Notes: generated by a model from the sequence alone, not told the origin. 64,000 bases of DNA from CAVSJA01 sp963728145 (GCA_963728145.1 CAVSJA010000006.1:124001-188000); one strand, 5' to 3'. Shown: positions 8,786-18,755, counted from the stretch's first letter. Numbers and translations: made by a program.

Positions 8786-11599
8786 TAAATTGTTACCGGC
8801 CCAATCATCCCCATCGACTGCAAGGGCTGATTCCTTCTTCCTTCATTCGTCCAGTATTGAGCTGTTCGGTTATCCTTTAATGATTTTAAATAATTGCCTA
8901 CTCCAGTCACAATTTTTATCTCAATCTTGTTATCAGCTTTCTTCAACTTTCCTTCAACAGAAAAGATACGATTCCCATACCACTTTACACCGCAGTTCTC
9001 GCCATTGATGAATAATTCCGCAATACCATATACTTTTCCAAGGTTGATATATGAGGGCGATGATTCGCCCGGGTTGAAACTTGATGTGTAAGTTATCGTA
9101 CCACAAAAGTCCTGCAGCTTCGGATGGTCCTTCAGATCCTGTAATGAATCCAGGAATACTTCATGATTATTCCTGTTCATATGAGCACAGGATAATCTCC
9201 ATTGCCTTATCGTGTTCGAATTGTTTCCGCTTAACGGAACTGGCTGCCAATCCCTTCCCTTCTTATTCGTATCGAAAATGATCAGCTTGCTTTCAGCAGG
9301 TCCAAGTTCAAGTGTAAATGGATTTCTAATTCGATAACGCTCGCCTGTCTCCGGATCCCAGATCCATCCCTGCTTTTTAGTGGTGATTGCTGACGAAAAC
9401 TTTAGTTCAGTTTTATACGATCGATCGATATTGGAATTATTAAAGAAGAATATTTCGGCATTGTCGTTTTGATATCTAACCTGGCTTACAAACGGGTCCG
9501 GATTGGAAAAGGCGACATAAGGTTCGATACCATATTTCTGTTGAAGGTTTTGAAACCATTTCGTAAAACTCTTCTCCGGCTTTTTCAGCGGAATAACCTT
9601 ATCTATTAGTTTCAGCATCCATTGCTGTACTTCACTACTTTTCATTACAAGATCACTCATACCCGGTGATTGGTAAGGAAAATTTTCAATGCAATAAATC
9701 TTACCACCGGCATGGGCGAACTCATAAAGCTTATTAGCCGTGAGCGGCTCAATACTTTCCACATTGATTAGAATGATCGTATGATATTTTCTTTGTCCAA
9801 AATGCAATTGGCCTTCTTTAATTTCTGATTTTGCTATTACTCGTTCGGAAACATAATCGCACCCATGTCCATTCTGATGTATCGATTCCCAAATCAATGT
9901 TTGATAGGATGGATGCATTGTTGCTGGGAATGGTTCATTCTGTGCACTGTATTTACTCCATAGATCAGGAATAGGGGCGAGCAAGGCGATATCTGCAAAC
10001 ATGGTTGCTTGTTGAAGCAAGGCGGATATTCTTGCGCGGTATTGGTTATAATGTTTGAAATAAGGCCACCACTGATTTTGTTCGCTCAGATAGGTTCCAT
10101 ATCGTACCCAGCCAGGAAAACCTGCAGATGGCGGTGAATAATTGAATCCATGAAATATGGAATGATTCGCGCCAGAAATGATGCTTTGATCTCCCGCAAT
10201 TTTGCAAAGTTCAAGTGGTTCATTAAATACAAAATCGATATTCGTGAGTTCTTCGGTACTGATATATTTTTTACCACTAAGATGCGCAGCTGAAGAAACA
10301 AATTTGTTGATCATCGTATATGCCCGACCTCTTCGATAGTCTTCGCCACTCATTTCTTTTCCCAGTCCAACTCTTATCCATGTTTCGCATTCAGGTAAAT
10401 CAGGTTCGAGACTTCCATCGAGTGGAAAATAGCCCTCGACCATAGGCTTGCATACGCGACTTCACATTATTCTTTCTGCACCATCCAAGAAAAGGTTTCA
10501 GGAATCGCTCTTCCAGCAATTCTGTTTTCGTCAATTCAAAATCGTAGCGTATGCGCTGGATCTTTTCTTTGAATTCGGGTGATAGGCTTGCTCCATAATT
10601 AAAATCCCAGGTATTTCCCAATGAGCCGATACGAAATAATATGAATGGGAGATATGGATAAAGATCATAACCTCTTCTTTTTTTAAATTCATCCAGCATA
10701 TCACTGCACCAATTCGCTCCTTCCAGTTCCAGGCTATCAGTAAATAATGCGCGGATATATTTCGATAAGGGTCCGATCTGTTGCTGGATCGTATCGGACA
10801 TTCTATTCAAATATTTTTTTACAGCAGCTTCATTGTAATGATTCAATACTGGTCCATTCGCACCTGGTGCACCATTGATCACTTCCATAAAGCCGTGGAT
10901 CTTAACTAATGCATAAAGAACAAACTTTCCTTTTGGCAAACTGAGTTGAATTGATCCTTTATTCAGATCCGCAGTTAATTCCTTCACTTCATCCAAAGAG
11001 TTCATTGGATCAGGAACCAGTTTCAACGATAATATTTCTGGCTTTCTTCCTGTAAATGCTGAACTGATGGGCGGATCCGCTTCTTTCAATAAATCAAATG
11101 GAGAAATCTCATATTCTAATGGTCCTTCCAGCTTTTTAATACCAATCACTACAATTTGTGCTCTTTCTTCACCTTCGAGCCATTCTGCACCAAATGGCCA
11201 ACCTGAACCAACGATCAAATCACAGGTCATTCCCAATGATTGCGCCTTATTAAATGTTTTTTGTAAGAGCGTGATCCATTCAGGACTTAGCCATTTTATG
11301 GAAGGAATATCAGTAGGTAACGCTTCAGGCGGAAATTTTACAGGATTGATCTCAACGCCACCAATACCGGCTGCATTTAATATTTCCAATTCACGGATCA
11401 ATTCCTTTTCTTCAATGCGGTTACCATTCCACCACCAGCGGACAAAGGGATAATAAATAGAAGGAGGGTTTTTGAACAGTTGGTAGAGATCATCAGCTTT
11501 GAATTGTTGACCAGGATCGCTTTGAAGAGGAATAAAGTTCCGCACGCCAAAAGCAGCAGCTGCTAATGATCCGCGGTATATGAAGGTTCTGCGCTTCAG
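8782..11599 (-). pseudogene. GH106-type alpha-L-rhamnosidase-like protein, frameshifted
   Basis: Two overlapping frames make one protein of about 935 residues. The upstream part (to about 10435) has FVRWWWNGNRIEEKELIREL, GIGGVEINP and WPFGAEWLEG, and ends KSRMQAYGRG. The downstream part continues YFPLDGSLEPDLPECETWIR and ends in a beta-sandwich region (AELFINGENCGVKW). Removing one base from the CCC at 10433-10435 joins them exactly (QAYGRG to YFPLDG). These blocks match large GH106-like rhamnosidases. The start is also unclear: KRRTFIYRGSLAAAAFGV looks like a twin-arginine-type leader but is preceded only by a CTG at 11597-11599. With GH28 next to it, pectin or rhamnogalacturonan breakdown is the likely role. 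Confidence 0.7.
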
Positions 11600-11631
11600 T
11601 AAATATCAAATTTGAAATCTAAAATATGGAA

Positions 11632-11649
11632 TCCCGATAGTTATCGGGA
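11632..11649 (-). terminator. Hairpin between the dioxygenase-like and GH106 genes
   Basis: TCCCGATA and TATCGGGA flank a two-base loop, a perfect eight-base stem. It lies downstream of the minus-strand dioxygenase gene and upstream of GH106. There is no strong T-tract on the minus strand, so it may be an attenuator or RNA-processing site instead of a true terminator. Confidence 0.45.
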
Positions 11650-11670
11650 GAAAATTAAAATAGGAAATAA

Positions 11671-12499
11671 TCATGCAGTAACAGGAATGTGATATATCAA
11701 CGGATTCTGCTCATCATTATTGAGCAGATCGCCTTCTTTTAAGCTGCTTAAATATGGCTCAGGAATAATATTCGCCTGTCCGTTGAATCGGCTTCCATCT
11801 GGCATATAGCTACAAGTCATTGCGCGACGGAAACCATTGGTCATATTGGCGTTTGCTCCATGTATGGTCAGGCCATTGTGGAATGAACAGGAACCCGCTT
11901 TCATAGGCGCAGCAGCAGATTTTGTATTCGACAATTCCGGATAGACCTCAAATATGCCATCCATATTCTTCCCAATACCGGCGTTCTTAAAACTGGTGAG
12001 TTTATGCGAGCCGGGAATGAAATAGAGACAGCCATTTTCATAAGTCGCATCATCCAGTGCAACCCAGATAGAAATCGAATTCTTATCATAAAATGACCAG
12101 AATGGATTATCCAGATGCCATGAAGTAGGATTTGCCCATGGTCTTTTAATTAAAGCCTGATCATGCCAAACGCGGATACCATCTACCCCCGCAAGCTGGG
12201 CGGCCATCTTTCCTAATCTTTCATCCAACATCAATTTTCTTACTTCATCATTAGTTTGCCAGAGATTCAACAATTGATCAAATACTTTTCCAAAATAATC
12301 TGCGTCTTTATTGATTCCATCATCTTCACCAATCTTAATATCCTTTCCAGGCATTTTCTGTCCGCCTCTTTCTCTAACGGCAGTAGTAACCGCTTTTCTC
12401 CAGTGTTCCAGTTCTTCCGCAGATAAGAAAATCCTCAATTACGATATAGCCATTGGCTTGATAGAAATTAATCTGGTCGGCACTGACTTGATGTTTCAT
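11671..12499 (-). pseudogene. Phytanoyl-CoA dioxygenase (PhyH) family protein, frameshifted
   Basis: The long frame carries PhyH-family features of non-haem Fe(II)/2-oxoglutarate oxygenases: WHLDNPFWSF (the HxD pair), a distal His in FHNGLTIHGANANMTN, and YFIPGSHK. These enzymes hydroxylate diverse small substrates. The natural N-terminus (MKHQVSADQINFYQANGYIV, then IEDF) starts at 12499 in another frame; deleting one base of the AA at 12425-12426 gives EDFLSAEELEHWRKAV, which reads straight through. It lies upstream of the rhamnosidase on the same strand, but a role in sugar metabolism is only inferred from position. Confidence 0.75.
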
Positions 12500-12514
12500 A
12501 TGAGCAAGTTTCAA

Positions 12515-13372
12515 TTAATTAAAATGTTGTTTGATCCAATGATCCATGCGAGTCATTCCTGGAAATTCTGTTTTAATCGCATCAAGATCTTTAATAAAGA
12601 TGCAATTGTTTTTATTGCACCAGTTAAACATTTTATGAAGATTTTTTCCCATTGCCAATCTCGTTATAATTCCGGGGAGTTTTTGGTAAGTTATTTTACG
12701 ATCAAGCACAGTTGAAAATAACTCAGCTATTTGTTTCATATCCATTTGCTCGGCACCAATAGTAATCGTCTTTCCCAGGTATTTTTCTGGTTGTTCAAAT
12801 ATTTTCAAGCTTATCGGACCGATATCATCCGTACTCATGAATTGCATGATTTTGTTGATAGCTGTTGGAGTTACCAATTTGCCTTTATTTATCCTGCTAC
12901 TTACCTGAGGGAATAGAAAATTTTGAAAGAAGGATACGGGTCTGATAATCGTATAAGGTAATCCAATAGCCTTGATATGTTTCTCGATCTGGTGTTTTAT
13001 TTCCCAATGAGGGATGCCTGTATGCTGATCACAACCGGAAATAGAAGTATACAGAAAATGCTTTACGCCGTTTTCCTTAGCAAGGTTTGCCAGTTGAATT
13101 CCCTGAACCAGTTCTTTATCAATTCCATGAGCATAGGTCTGCATACTGAATACGCCCTGTCCATTCCTTAGCCGATCCTTGTATGTTTCCGGGAAATTAA
13201 GATCAGCTTTGATTAATTCTGCCCCGGCATTCTTTAGCACCCGGGCTTTTTCTGAGTCAGGATCCCTGGTTAATCCAATTACTTTATATCCTTTTTCCAG
13301 CAATTTTTTTGCCACTGCGCTTCCCTGATTTCCCGTTACACCCGTTACGAAGATGGTTTTCGGAGATTCCAT
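12515..13372 (-). CDS. NmrA-like NAD(P)-binding oxidoreductase
   Basis: About 285 residues from the ATG at 13372; a GTG nine bases upstream is less likely. An N-terminal Rossmann motif TGVTGNQGSAVAKKL is followed by LTRDPDSEKA (a typical Arg for NADP binding), AELIKADL and a VKHFLYTSISG strand, then YTIIRPVSFFQNF. This is the atypical short-chain dehydrogenase/NmrA family, which includes redox sensors and quinone or sugar reductases. The catalytic Tyr-Lys pair of classical members is not evident, so either an enzyme or a regulator is possible. It lies 16 bp upstream of the dioxygenase-like gene start, suggesting co-transcription. Confidence 0.85.
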   Translation of the reverse strand: MESPKTIFVTGVTGNQGSAVAKKLLEKGYKVIGLTRDPDSEKARVLKNAGAELIKADLNFPETYKDRLRNGQGVFSMQTYAHGIDKELVQGIQLANLAKENGVKHFLYTSISGCDQHTGIPHWEIKHQIEKHIKAIGLPYTIIRPVSFFQNFLFPQVSSRINKGKLVTPTAINKIMQFMSTDDIGPISLKIFEQPEKYLGKTITIGAEQMDMKQIAELFSTVLDRKITYQKLPGIITRLAMGKNLHKMFNWCNKNNCIFIKDLDAIKTEFPGMTRMDHWIKQHFN

Positions 13373-13514
13373 ATTGATCACTTTAATGGATGAACCTGCG
13401 CTTCAAATTATCCTAATGGAATTTACGAAACTCCTGGAATATCAAAAAGGACAAGGAATGTCGAATGAACCAAATGTTCAAGATTCAACATTCCTTGTCC
13501 CTCTGTTCATTCCC

Positions 13515-13548
13515 AGTCAACCAATCAACTAATTAACCAATCAACTTA
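13515..13548 (-). repeat. Gene-end tandem word repeat (GGTTGATT class)
   Basis: Minus-strand words GTTGATTGGTTAATTAG, containing the TAA stop (13546-13548) of the next gene. Same class and sense as the copies at 2193, 43482 and 55046. Confidence 0.8.
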
Positions 13549-14940
13549 CTTCATAGCCTCCTCATACCCTAACTGCTGTCCCCTCGCGTGATTACTCTGT
13601 CCCTCTGCGTCATTTACGATTTGCAGCATTAGATTATAAATTCCGAGAACGGATTCCGATACATGGACTTCGAAATACTTTCCATTGAACAAGTCATCTG
13701 CGCTGCCCTGCCCCCATTTATAACTGCCGATATAATTATTGAGTTCGAGAATTGCATATTTACAATCATTCTTGAATTGTTTCCAGGCCTGTGCACGAAG
13801 AAGAGCTTCCTGCTTTGCAATACTGTAATAAGCTATTCTTTCTGTGTAGTGAAGCGCTTGCACCATGGCAGGATCTTTATCGCGTCCATATTCCCCTAAT
13901 TCAACAATAGGAATGCCGGCCATAATTTTGCTGGCCCATTCTCCAATTCTTTTTTTCATTTCATTAATACTCGATGTGATCTTGTTTCCGTTAACAATAT
14001 ACCTGTCAGAAGCATCTTTCAAACGATCCATCGTGCGACCGGTTAGCATGTGAAAATCCTGAGCTTTTCTTACCTTATTTATCTCTCTTTGATTTTTTTC
14101 ATATTCCTGGTTTCTTTTTTCAAGATCGAAATTGGGATCAGGCGCTGAAGCCGTCATGTATTTTTTCATCTCCACTTGCTTTTCCGCCGCACTCATTGCA
14201 TTGAATCTTTTCGCGTATTCTCTGTCGTTCATCATTTTTTGCGTTAGTGCATTTACACCAGGATTGCTGTTTCCGGTTATGATGCTCGGATTATTCTGAA
14301 TATCTTTCTTCATTTTCTCGGCCATTGCCTTTCTCTCCGCTTCGCTCATATTCTTTATGTTCTCCGCTCCGCCCATATATTGAACCATTGCGCTTTGATT
14401 TGCCTGATCCATTGCCCTCTTTTCCAAACCTGCCTGTCCTTCTTTTTGATAAACATCATTGTATTTGTTATGTTTCAACGCGATTTCCTGCATCTGTTTG
14501 GCCTGTCCTTCCACTTTATCGATATAGGGCTTGAAATAAGCATCAATATCGGTTCTACCCGCTTTTGGAAGATCACTGATAGGATCAGGTGATTCTTCAA
14601 ACAAAGGAATCAAATTCATTTCTCCACGTTGCTGAGGATACTGGGATTCCAATTCCTTATTGATCCTCTCAGATTCTTTCAGTTTTTCATTTAATACTCT
14701 GTATGCTTCCTGCACCAGGTAGTCCTTATCTTTTTTCAAAGCAGACTCTGCTTCTTTTTTTGTTTTTGTTTCAAGAGTTAAGTCGCGCTTTTCCTTAACT
14801 GAAAGTTTCATCCTGTTGTATTGAGCATAGAAAACCTTTTCAGCGCTATCAGTATAATTTTTTGTTTGCCCGTTAGAACCAAGCACTATAAGAAAGGAAA
14901 GAGCTAGTATACAAATGCCCTTCGCGGAATTCAAATTCAT
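13546..14940 (-). CDS. Secreted charged coiled-coil hypothetical protein
   Basis: About 464 residues from the ATG at 14940, which starts a signal peptide (MNLNSAKGICILALSFLIVL, cleaved after SNGQ). The mature part is very rich in Lys, Glu, Gln and Ala, with long helical stretches (KEAESALKKDKDYLVQEAYR; QEYEKNQREINKVRKAQDF) and a repeated AERKAMAEKMKKD / AAEKQVEMKKYM pattern. The C-terminal third is more globular. It is likely periplasmic. I recognise no named domain. It follows the DUF3570 operon on the same strand but is separated by about 200 bp with a word repeat. Confidence 0.75.
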   Translation of the reverse strand: MNLNSAKGICILALSFLIVLGSNGQTKNYTDSAEKVFYAQYNRMKLSVKEKRDLTLETKTKKEAESALKKDKDYLVQEAYRVLNEKLKESERINKELESQYPQQRGEMNLIPLFEESPDPISDLPKAGRTDIDAYFKPYIDKVEGQAKQMQEIALKHNKYNDVYQKEGQAGLEKRAMDQANQSAMVQYMGGAENIKNMSEAERKAMAEKMKKDIQNNPSIITGNSNPGVNALTQKMMNDREYAKRFNAMSAAEKQVEMKKYMTASAPDPNFDLEKRNQEYEKNQREINKVRKAQDFHMLTGRTMDRLKDASDRYIVNGNKITSSINEMKKRIGEWASKIMAGIPIVELGEYGRDKDPAMVQALHYTERIAYYSIAKQEALLRAQAWKQFKNDCKYAILELNNYIGSYKWGQGSADDLFNGKYFEVHVSESVLGIYNLMLQIVNDAEGQSNHARGQQLGYEEAMK

Positions 14941-15073
14941 GATTAAAGGTTTAATGATTAGCCGTATTTGATTTGAAGCGCAAAATATTTCAGGTGTGCC
15001 ATCGCAGAAAGAAGGAAGCGGGTGAGTTGTGTGAAGTGGGGGATGAATTGTCACTTGGTCAGCCCCAATTAAG

Positions 15074-15101
15074 CAGTCAACCAATCAACCAATCAACTAT
15101 T
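15074..15101 (-). repeat. Tandem word repeat (GGTTGATTGGTTGATT)
   Basis: A short array of the same class, about 40 bp downstream of the DUF3570 gene stop and in the same sense as that gene. Confidence 0.7.
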
Positions 15102-15143
15102 CACTTAAACCTGAGATTCATCGAAATAATATTCGACTGCAGA

Positions 15144-16289
15144 TCATTTGACTCTGGTGTAATGACCATACCTTATTTCGATCATATTAAGCTTACTGAT
15201 TCCAAATACACCTTTAGCCGGACTCCACCTTATACCGAGTCCATAATTATGACTATTGAATTTTGACAGATCATAATTACTGGTATAAAATTCTTCTCCT
15301 TCATGATGTTGTTGGTAGGGAGCGAAATGATCGACCCCGGTTTGCGTGTAGAATCGATAGAAAGGACTAACTGAAAAGAATGGATTGATCTTGACGGGGA
15401 CTTCAAGACTTGCCGTATGTGCGAGCAAACCCCAGTCATCCCAATAAAAGCGGTAGAACGTTCTAAGAATTATCTTATCGCCTAAGAAATAATTAGCTCT
15501 TATTCCAACAGGAATCTTAATTCTTTGTTCAGGCATGCTTTCCACATGCACGCTTCCATCACTAAAGTATACCCTGTTGAACGGAAGGCCCAGGTATCCT
15601 TGTTGATACACGGCATCAAGAATCAGCATCAGCTGTAATTCTTTATTAATGATTTTTGAATACGAAAATGACCCACTGAAAGAGTTTCTTGGTTTGAATC
15701 CATTCTCCTGGTACAGTCCTGTTCCTCGCAATTCAACTGGAATGATCATTGCTACCCGATCGAATAATGCCTGAAACTTTACATTGTACTCTGCATTTTT
15801 ACCTGCAAGCTTTCTTCCAAAATTGAAGTTAGCTCCGTAGGACTGGTAATCATATTCAGTAGAACTGGAAATTCCTGCACCAATTGTTTTTCCAGTTTGC
15901 TCATTCTCCCTCGACCAATTGATAGAAGGATATACCCTTGTATCGGCAGAAGACGCTGAGGAAATCGTTTTAGGATCGATCATATCAGATGATGCAGAAG
16001 TATAATGATCAATGCCTAATTCAAAGTCCCATGAATGCTTACGCTTTAGTCTATCATATTTGTTTAGCTTGATATCAAAAGTGGTGGAGATATCAGTCAA
16101 TTTCTGCGAGCCAATTCCGCCGGTCACAGCTGCATGGCTCCCTTCCTGGTGATAATAACTTGAGACAAGATTGATTTCTTCAACCTTTAATTTTCGCCTT
16201 TTGTATTGAGAAGAATCCTGTGTTACCTGCGAAAACACCGAAAGCAGGCCGATATATAAGCCAATAACCGTTAAGCAAATCCTTTTCAT
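15144..16289 (-). CDS. DUF3570 domain protein (probable outer-membrane beta-barrel)
   Basis: About 381 residues from the ATG at 16289, which begins a signal peptide (MKRICLTVIGLYIGLLSVFS). The mature part is a series of alternating polar and aromatic strands ending in FGISKLNMIEIRYGHYTRVK, so an outer-membrane barrel is likely. The layout and the neighbours match the DUF3570 family. A motif D94-H-Y-T97-S-A-S100 lies on a loop (LGIDHYTSASSDMID) and loosely resembles the flavinylation motif recognised by ApbE (D-x-x-[ST]-G-A-[ST], here Ser in place of Gly). A flavin link is inference only. It is the last gene of the Trx-ApbE-DUF4266-DUF3570 operon. Confidence 0.85.
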   Translation of the reverse strand: MKRICLTVIGLYIGLLSVFSQVTQDSSQYKRRKLKVEEINLVSSYYHQEGSHAAVTGGIGSQKLTDISTTFDIKLNKYDRLKRKHSWDFELGIDHYTSASSDMIDPKTISSASSADTRVYPSINWSRENEQTGKTIGAGISSSTEYDYQSYGANFNFGRKLAGKNAEYNVKFQALFDRVAMIIPVELRGTGLYQENGFKPRNSFSGSFSYSKIINKELQLMLILDAVYQQGYLGLPFNRVYFSDGSVHVESMPEQRIKIPVGIRANYFLGDKIILRTFYRFYWDDWGLLAHTASLEVPVKINPFFSVSPFYRFYTQTGVDHFAPYQQHHEGEEFYTSNYDLSKFNSHNYGLGIRWSPAKGVFGISKLNMIEIRYGHYTRVK

Positions 16290-16306
16290 CGAAAAAGGTT
16301 GACTGA

Positions 16307-16531
16307 TTAATTGCAACCACAACCGCCGCCGGTCTTTCCTCCGTTTGCTCCAGATGCTCCTTCGCGATAAGATTGGAAATTCATTTCTGGTTTTTCCACT
16401 TTTCTGGTGCCTAAAACCATTTCAGCATCATTCAACTTATTTTTCTGGTATTCCTTTACCGGCATGCAGGAAGCAAGTGCAATTGCCGGAATAATTACAG
16501 GAATAAATCGTTTCGTTTTACGGCTTGTCAT
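16307..16531 (-). CDS. DUF4266 domain small lipoprotein
   Basis: 74 residues. A lipobox-type signal (IPVIIPAIALASC, Cys about 22) is followed by MPVKEYQKNKLNDAEMVLG and a Gly-rich, Cys-containing tail (GASGANGGKTGGGCGCN). This matches the small DUF4266 lipoproteins that accompany DUF3570 proteins. The C-terminal CGC could bind metal or form disulfides, which the thioredoxin upstream might handle (inference). Its start overlaps the ApbE stop by four bases (ATGA), implying translational coupling. Confidence 0.85.
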   Translation of the reverse strand: MTSRKTKRFIPVIIPAIALASCMPVKEYQKNKLNDAEMVLGTRKVEKPEMNFQSYREGASGANGGKTGGGCGCN

Positions 16532-17481
16532 TGCAAATTGATATTATTTGATTTGAAGATCCTGTTATCATCATCAATAAGAATACACGCAATTCCTTTT
16601 ATTTGATTGATCATGTGCAAGCCAGCATCAATGCCCATCACCATCACGGGTGTTGCCATTGCATCTGCCAACTCCGCATAAGGGGCGATGATCGTAGTGC
16701 TTTTAATGCCCGAAACAGGCAGTCCGGTTTTTGGATCGATAGTGTGCGAATATTTCTTTCCGTCAATCACGATGAATTTTTCATAATTACCAGAAGTTGC
16801 GACTGCCATATTGCTTATTGACAAACTGGAAAATGGGTGTCTTGCTGAATCCGGATCGGCAATCCCAATTGTCCATGATTTTCCATCAGGTTGATTACCC
16901 CATGTGACAAGATCACCGGCCGCGTTTACAATACCACTATGTACATTATTCTTTTGTAAAACTTGTTTGGCGCGATCTGCAGCGTATCCCTTTCCAATCC
17001 CGCCAAAGCCAATACGCATGCCTTTTTCTTTCAGAAAAACAGTTTGCTTCTTTGGATCGAGTATGATGTTGTGATAATTGATCAATCGTACCAACGATTT
17101 TGCCGTTGCAGGATCCGGCAGTTCCTTCATCTCTTTATCGAAATTCCATAAACGTTTATCGATTGAACCGTAGGAGATATCAAAAGCGCCCTGAGTAATA
17201 TTTGAAATTCGGATTGAACGATCGATGAGCGTGAACACCTCTTCATCAACTTTCACGGGCACAATTCCAGCATTGCGATTGATGAGGTTGGTTTGACTGT
17301 TTTCCTTAAAAGTAGTGAGGAGATCTTCTATTCTTTGTATTTCCGAGTAAGCTTCTTCAATTCTTTCTAATGCCCATTCCTTATCTTTTGCAACTACAGT
17401 GATCTCGAAACGATTCCCCATCATTTTCCTGATCACCTTGTGCAGGACGGTAGTTTTTTCCTTAATCCCATTTGACTGCAT
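16528..17481 (-). CDS. apbE: FAD:protein FMN transferase (ApbE family)
   Basis: About 317 residues from the ATG at 17481; further upstream lies inside the thioredoxin gene in another frame. ApbE hallmarks are present: MGNRFEITVVA near the start, FDISYGSIDKRLWNF, a Gly-rich IGFGGIGKGYAADRAKQVL, NAAGDLVTWG, TSGNYEKF, and HTIDPKTGLPV with the following ADAMATPVMVMG. The family covalently attaches FMN to Thr or Ser of extracytoplasmic redox proteins. This copy has no obvious signal peptide or lipobox, although most family members act outside the cytoplasm; an N-terminal start problem or a cytoplasmic role are both possible. It overlaps the thioredoxin gene by 20 bp. Confidence 0.9.
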   Translation of the reverse strand: MQSNGIKEKTTVLHKVIRKMMGNRFEITVVAKDKEWALERIEEAYSEIQRIEDLLTTFKENSQTNLINRNAGIVPVKVDEEVFTLIDRSIRISNITQGAFDISYGSIDKRLWNFDKEMKELPDPATAKSLVRLINYHNIILDPKKQTVFLKEKGMRIGFGGIGKGYAADRAKQVLQKNNVHSGIVNAAGDLVTWGNQPDGKSWTIGIADPDSARHPFSSLSISNMAVATSGNYEKFIVIDGKKYSHTIDPKTGLPVSGIKSTTIIAPYAELADAMATPVMVMGIDAGLHMINQIKGIACILIDDDNRIFKSNNINLQ

Positions 17482-17905
17482 CAACAGTTGCGCGGATTTG
17501 ATTGATGAAATCGGCCGTTTCAAGATCGGGTTTCCCTTCCCATGATTTCAACACATTGCCTTTGGCATCTAAAAGAACTGTGAGAGGGAAAGCACCTTTT
17601 TGATTATATTTCTCGGCCAGAGCTTCATTGTTTTGCTGCAAGTCCCGGGCCAGCGTATTTTTCTTCAGTCGGGGAAAATCCGCACGCACCAATACCAGGT
17701 GCTTATCCGCATAGCTTTTGAACCCGGCATTTTCAAAAACCTCTTTTTCCATATTTATGCAGGGAATACACCAATCGGAACCGGAGAAATTGAGTAAGAT
17801 GACTTTGTGGTCTTGTTTGGCTTCCTGCTTAGCTTTTTCGATATCGTGCTGCCAATCAGTAAAAACGGGAGAAAAACCCAGAAGAAACAGAAATACGACT
17901 TTCAT
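17462..17905 (-). CDS. Periplasmic thioredoxin-family protein
   Basis: 147 residues from the ATG at 17905, starting a signal peptide (MKVVFLFLLGFSPVF). The redox site is W45-C46-I-P-C49 in LLNFSGSDWCIPCINMEKEV, with the cis-Pro in GAFPLTVLLDAKGNV. This fits the thioredoxin-like/DsbD-gamma-like group of thiol reductases. It is the first gene of the four-gene ApbE operon, so it probably maintains Cys residues of an operon product such as the DUF4266 lipoprotein (inference). Confidence 0.9.
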   Translation of the reverse strand: MKVVFLFLLGFSPVFTDWQHDIEKAKQEAKQDHKVILLNFSGSDWCIPCINMEKEVFENAGFKSYADKHLVLVRADFPRLKKNTLARDLQQNNEALAEKYNQKGAFPLTVLLDAKGNVLKSWEGKPDLETADFINQIRATVDAVKWD

Positions 17906-17996
17906 GCAGAGAGAACGACAATAATCATACAATGGTTTCGAATCAAAGGTAGCTTAACCAGACCTTAACTTTTTTCGCACAAAATTGGGGAAACCC

Positions 17997-18036
17997 TTGT
18001 CAACCCTATCAACCTTATCAACCCTGTCAACCCTAT
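17997..18036 (-). repeat. Gene-end tandem word repeat (GGGTTGA class)
   Basis: On the minus strand it reads TAG then GGTTGACAGGGTTGATAAGG and so on: the stop codon of the esterase gene runs straight into the array. The same junction, TAG followed by GGTTGA, occurs at 47136 on the plus strand. Confidence 0.8.
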
Positions 18037-18755
18037 GGTCTCACGACATCAGGCACTACGACATCCCGCATCACTTCCCACACATTATTCGCCACAATCT
18101 TATGACCTTCGGCAGTGGGGTGAATGCCATCAGGAAGATTTAATTCGGGTATGCCGCCAACGCCTTCCAATATGAAAGGAATAAATAGAATTTGATTCTT
18201 ATCTGCCAGTTGTTTGAATGCTCCACGAAACTCGCTTGTATAACGCGCTCCCATATTCGGAGGGATCTGCATTCCGGCAAGAATGATTTGAGCAGATGGA
18301 TACTTTTGTTTGACCCGATCGATAATGAATTGAAGATTCTTCACTGTTTCTTTTACAGGGATGCCACGCAATCCATCATTACCGCCCAATTCGAGAACGA
18401 ATACGTCAACCGGTTGCTGAAGGATCCAATCGATACGTCCTTTACCGCCTGCAGTTGTTTCACCGCTGAGCCCGGCATTAATCACTTTATAAGGAAGATT
18501 AGCCGAATCAATTTTTTCCTGCACGAGTGCCGGGAATGCTTCCGAGGGATCCAATCCATACCCTGCAGTTAAACTATTGCCGTAGAAAATAATATTCTTG
18601 ACTGATGAGTTCGTAGAAACACTATCCTTTTTTTGCGTTGATGCGCCGGATTTAGTTTTCTTTTCAGTTTCCGCAGGCTTATCCCCACAGGAAACCAAAA
18701 ATGCCAGAAGGAAAAACATCGCAACAGCCTTCCACTTATAATTTCTTACCACCAT
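18033..18755 (-). CDS. SGNH-hydrolase lipoprotein (TesA-like arylesterase/lysophospholipase)
   Basis: About 240 residues from the ATG at 18755 (two upstream in-frame starts are possible). A lipoprotein signal ends in FLLAFLVSC. SGNH blocks are in order: FYGNSLTAGYGL (block I, Asn replacing the usual Asp of GDSL), NAGLSGETTAGG (block II), LELGGNDGLRG (block III, Asn), and LPDGIHPTAEGH (block V with catalytic Asp and His). The nucleophile is the Ser of GNSLT. The family hydrolyses thioesters and lysophospholipids in the periplasm. It is divergent from an ABC ATPase and permease pair; the same gene trio (tesA-ybbA-ybbP) is well known in proteobacteria. Confidence 0.9.
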   Translation of the reverse strand: MVVRNYKWKAVAMFFLLAFLVSCGDKPAETEKKTKSGASTQKKDSVSTNSSVKNIIFYGNSLTAGYGLDPSEAFPALVQEKIDSANLPYKVINAGLSGETTAGGKGRIDWILQQPVDVFVLELGGNDGLRGIPVKETVKNLQFIIDRVKQKYPSAQIILAGMQIPPNMGARYTSEFRGAFKQLADKNQILFIPFILEGVGGIPELNLPDGIHPTAEGHKIVANNVWEVMRDVVVPDVVRP

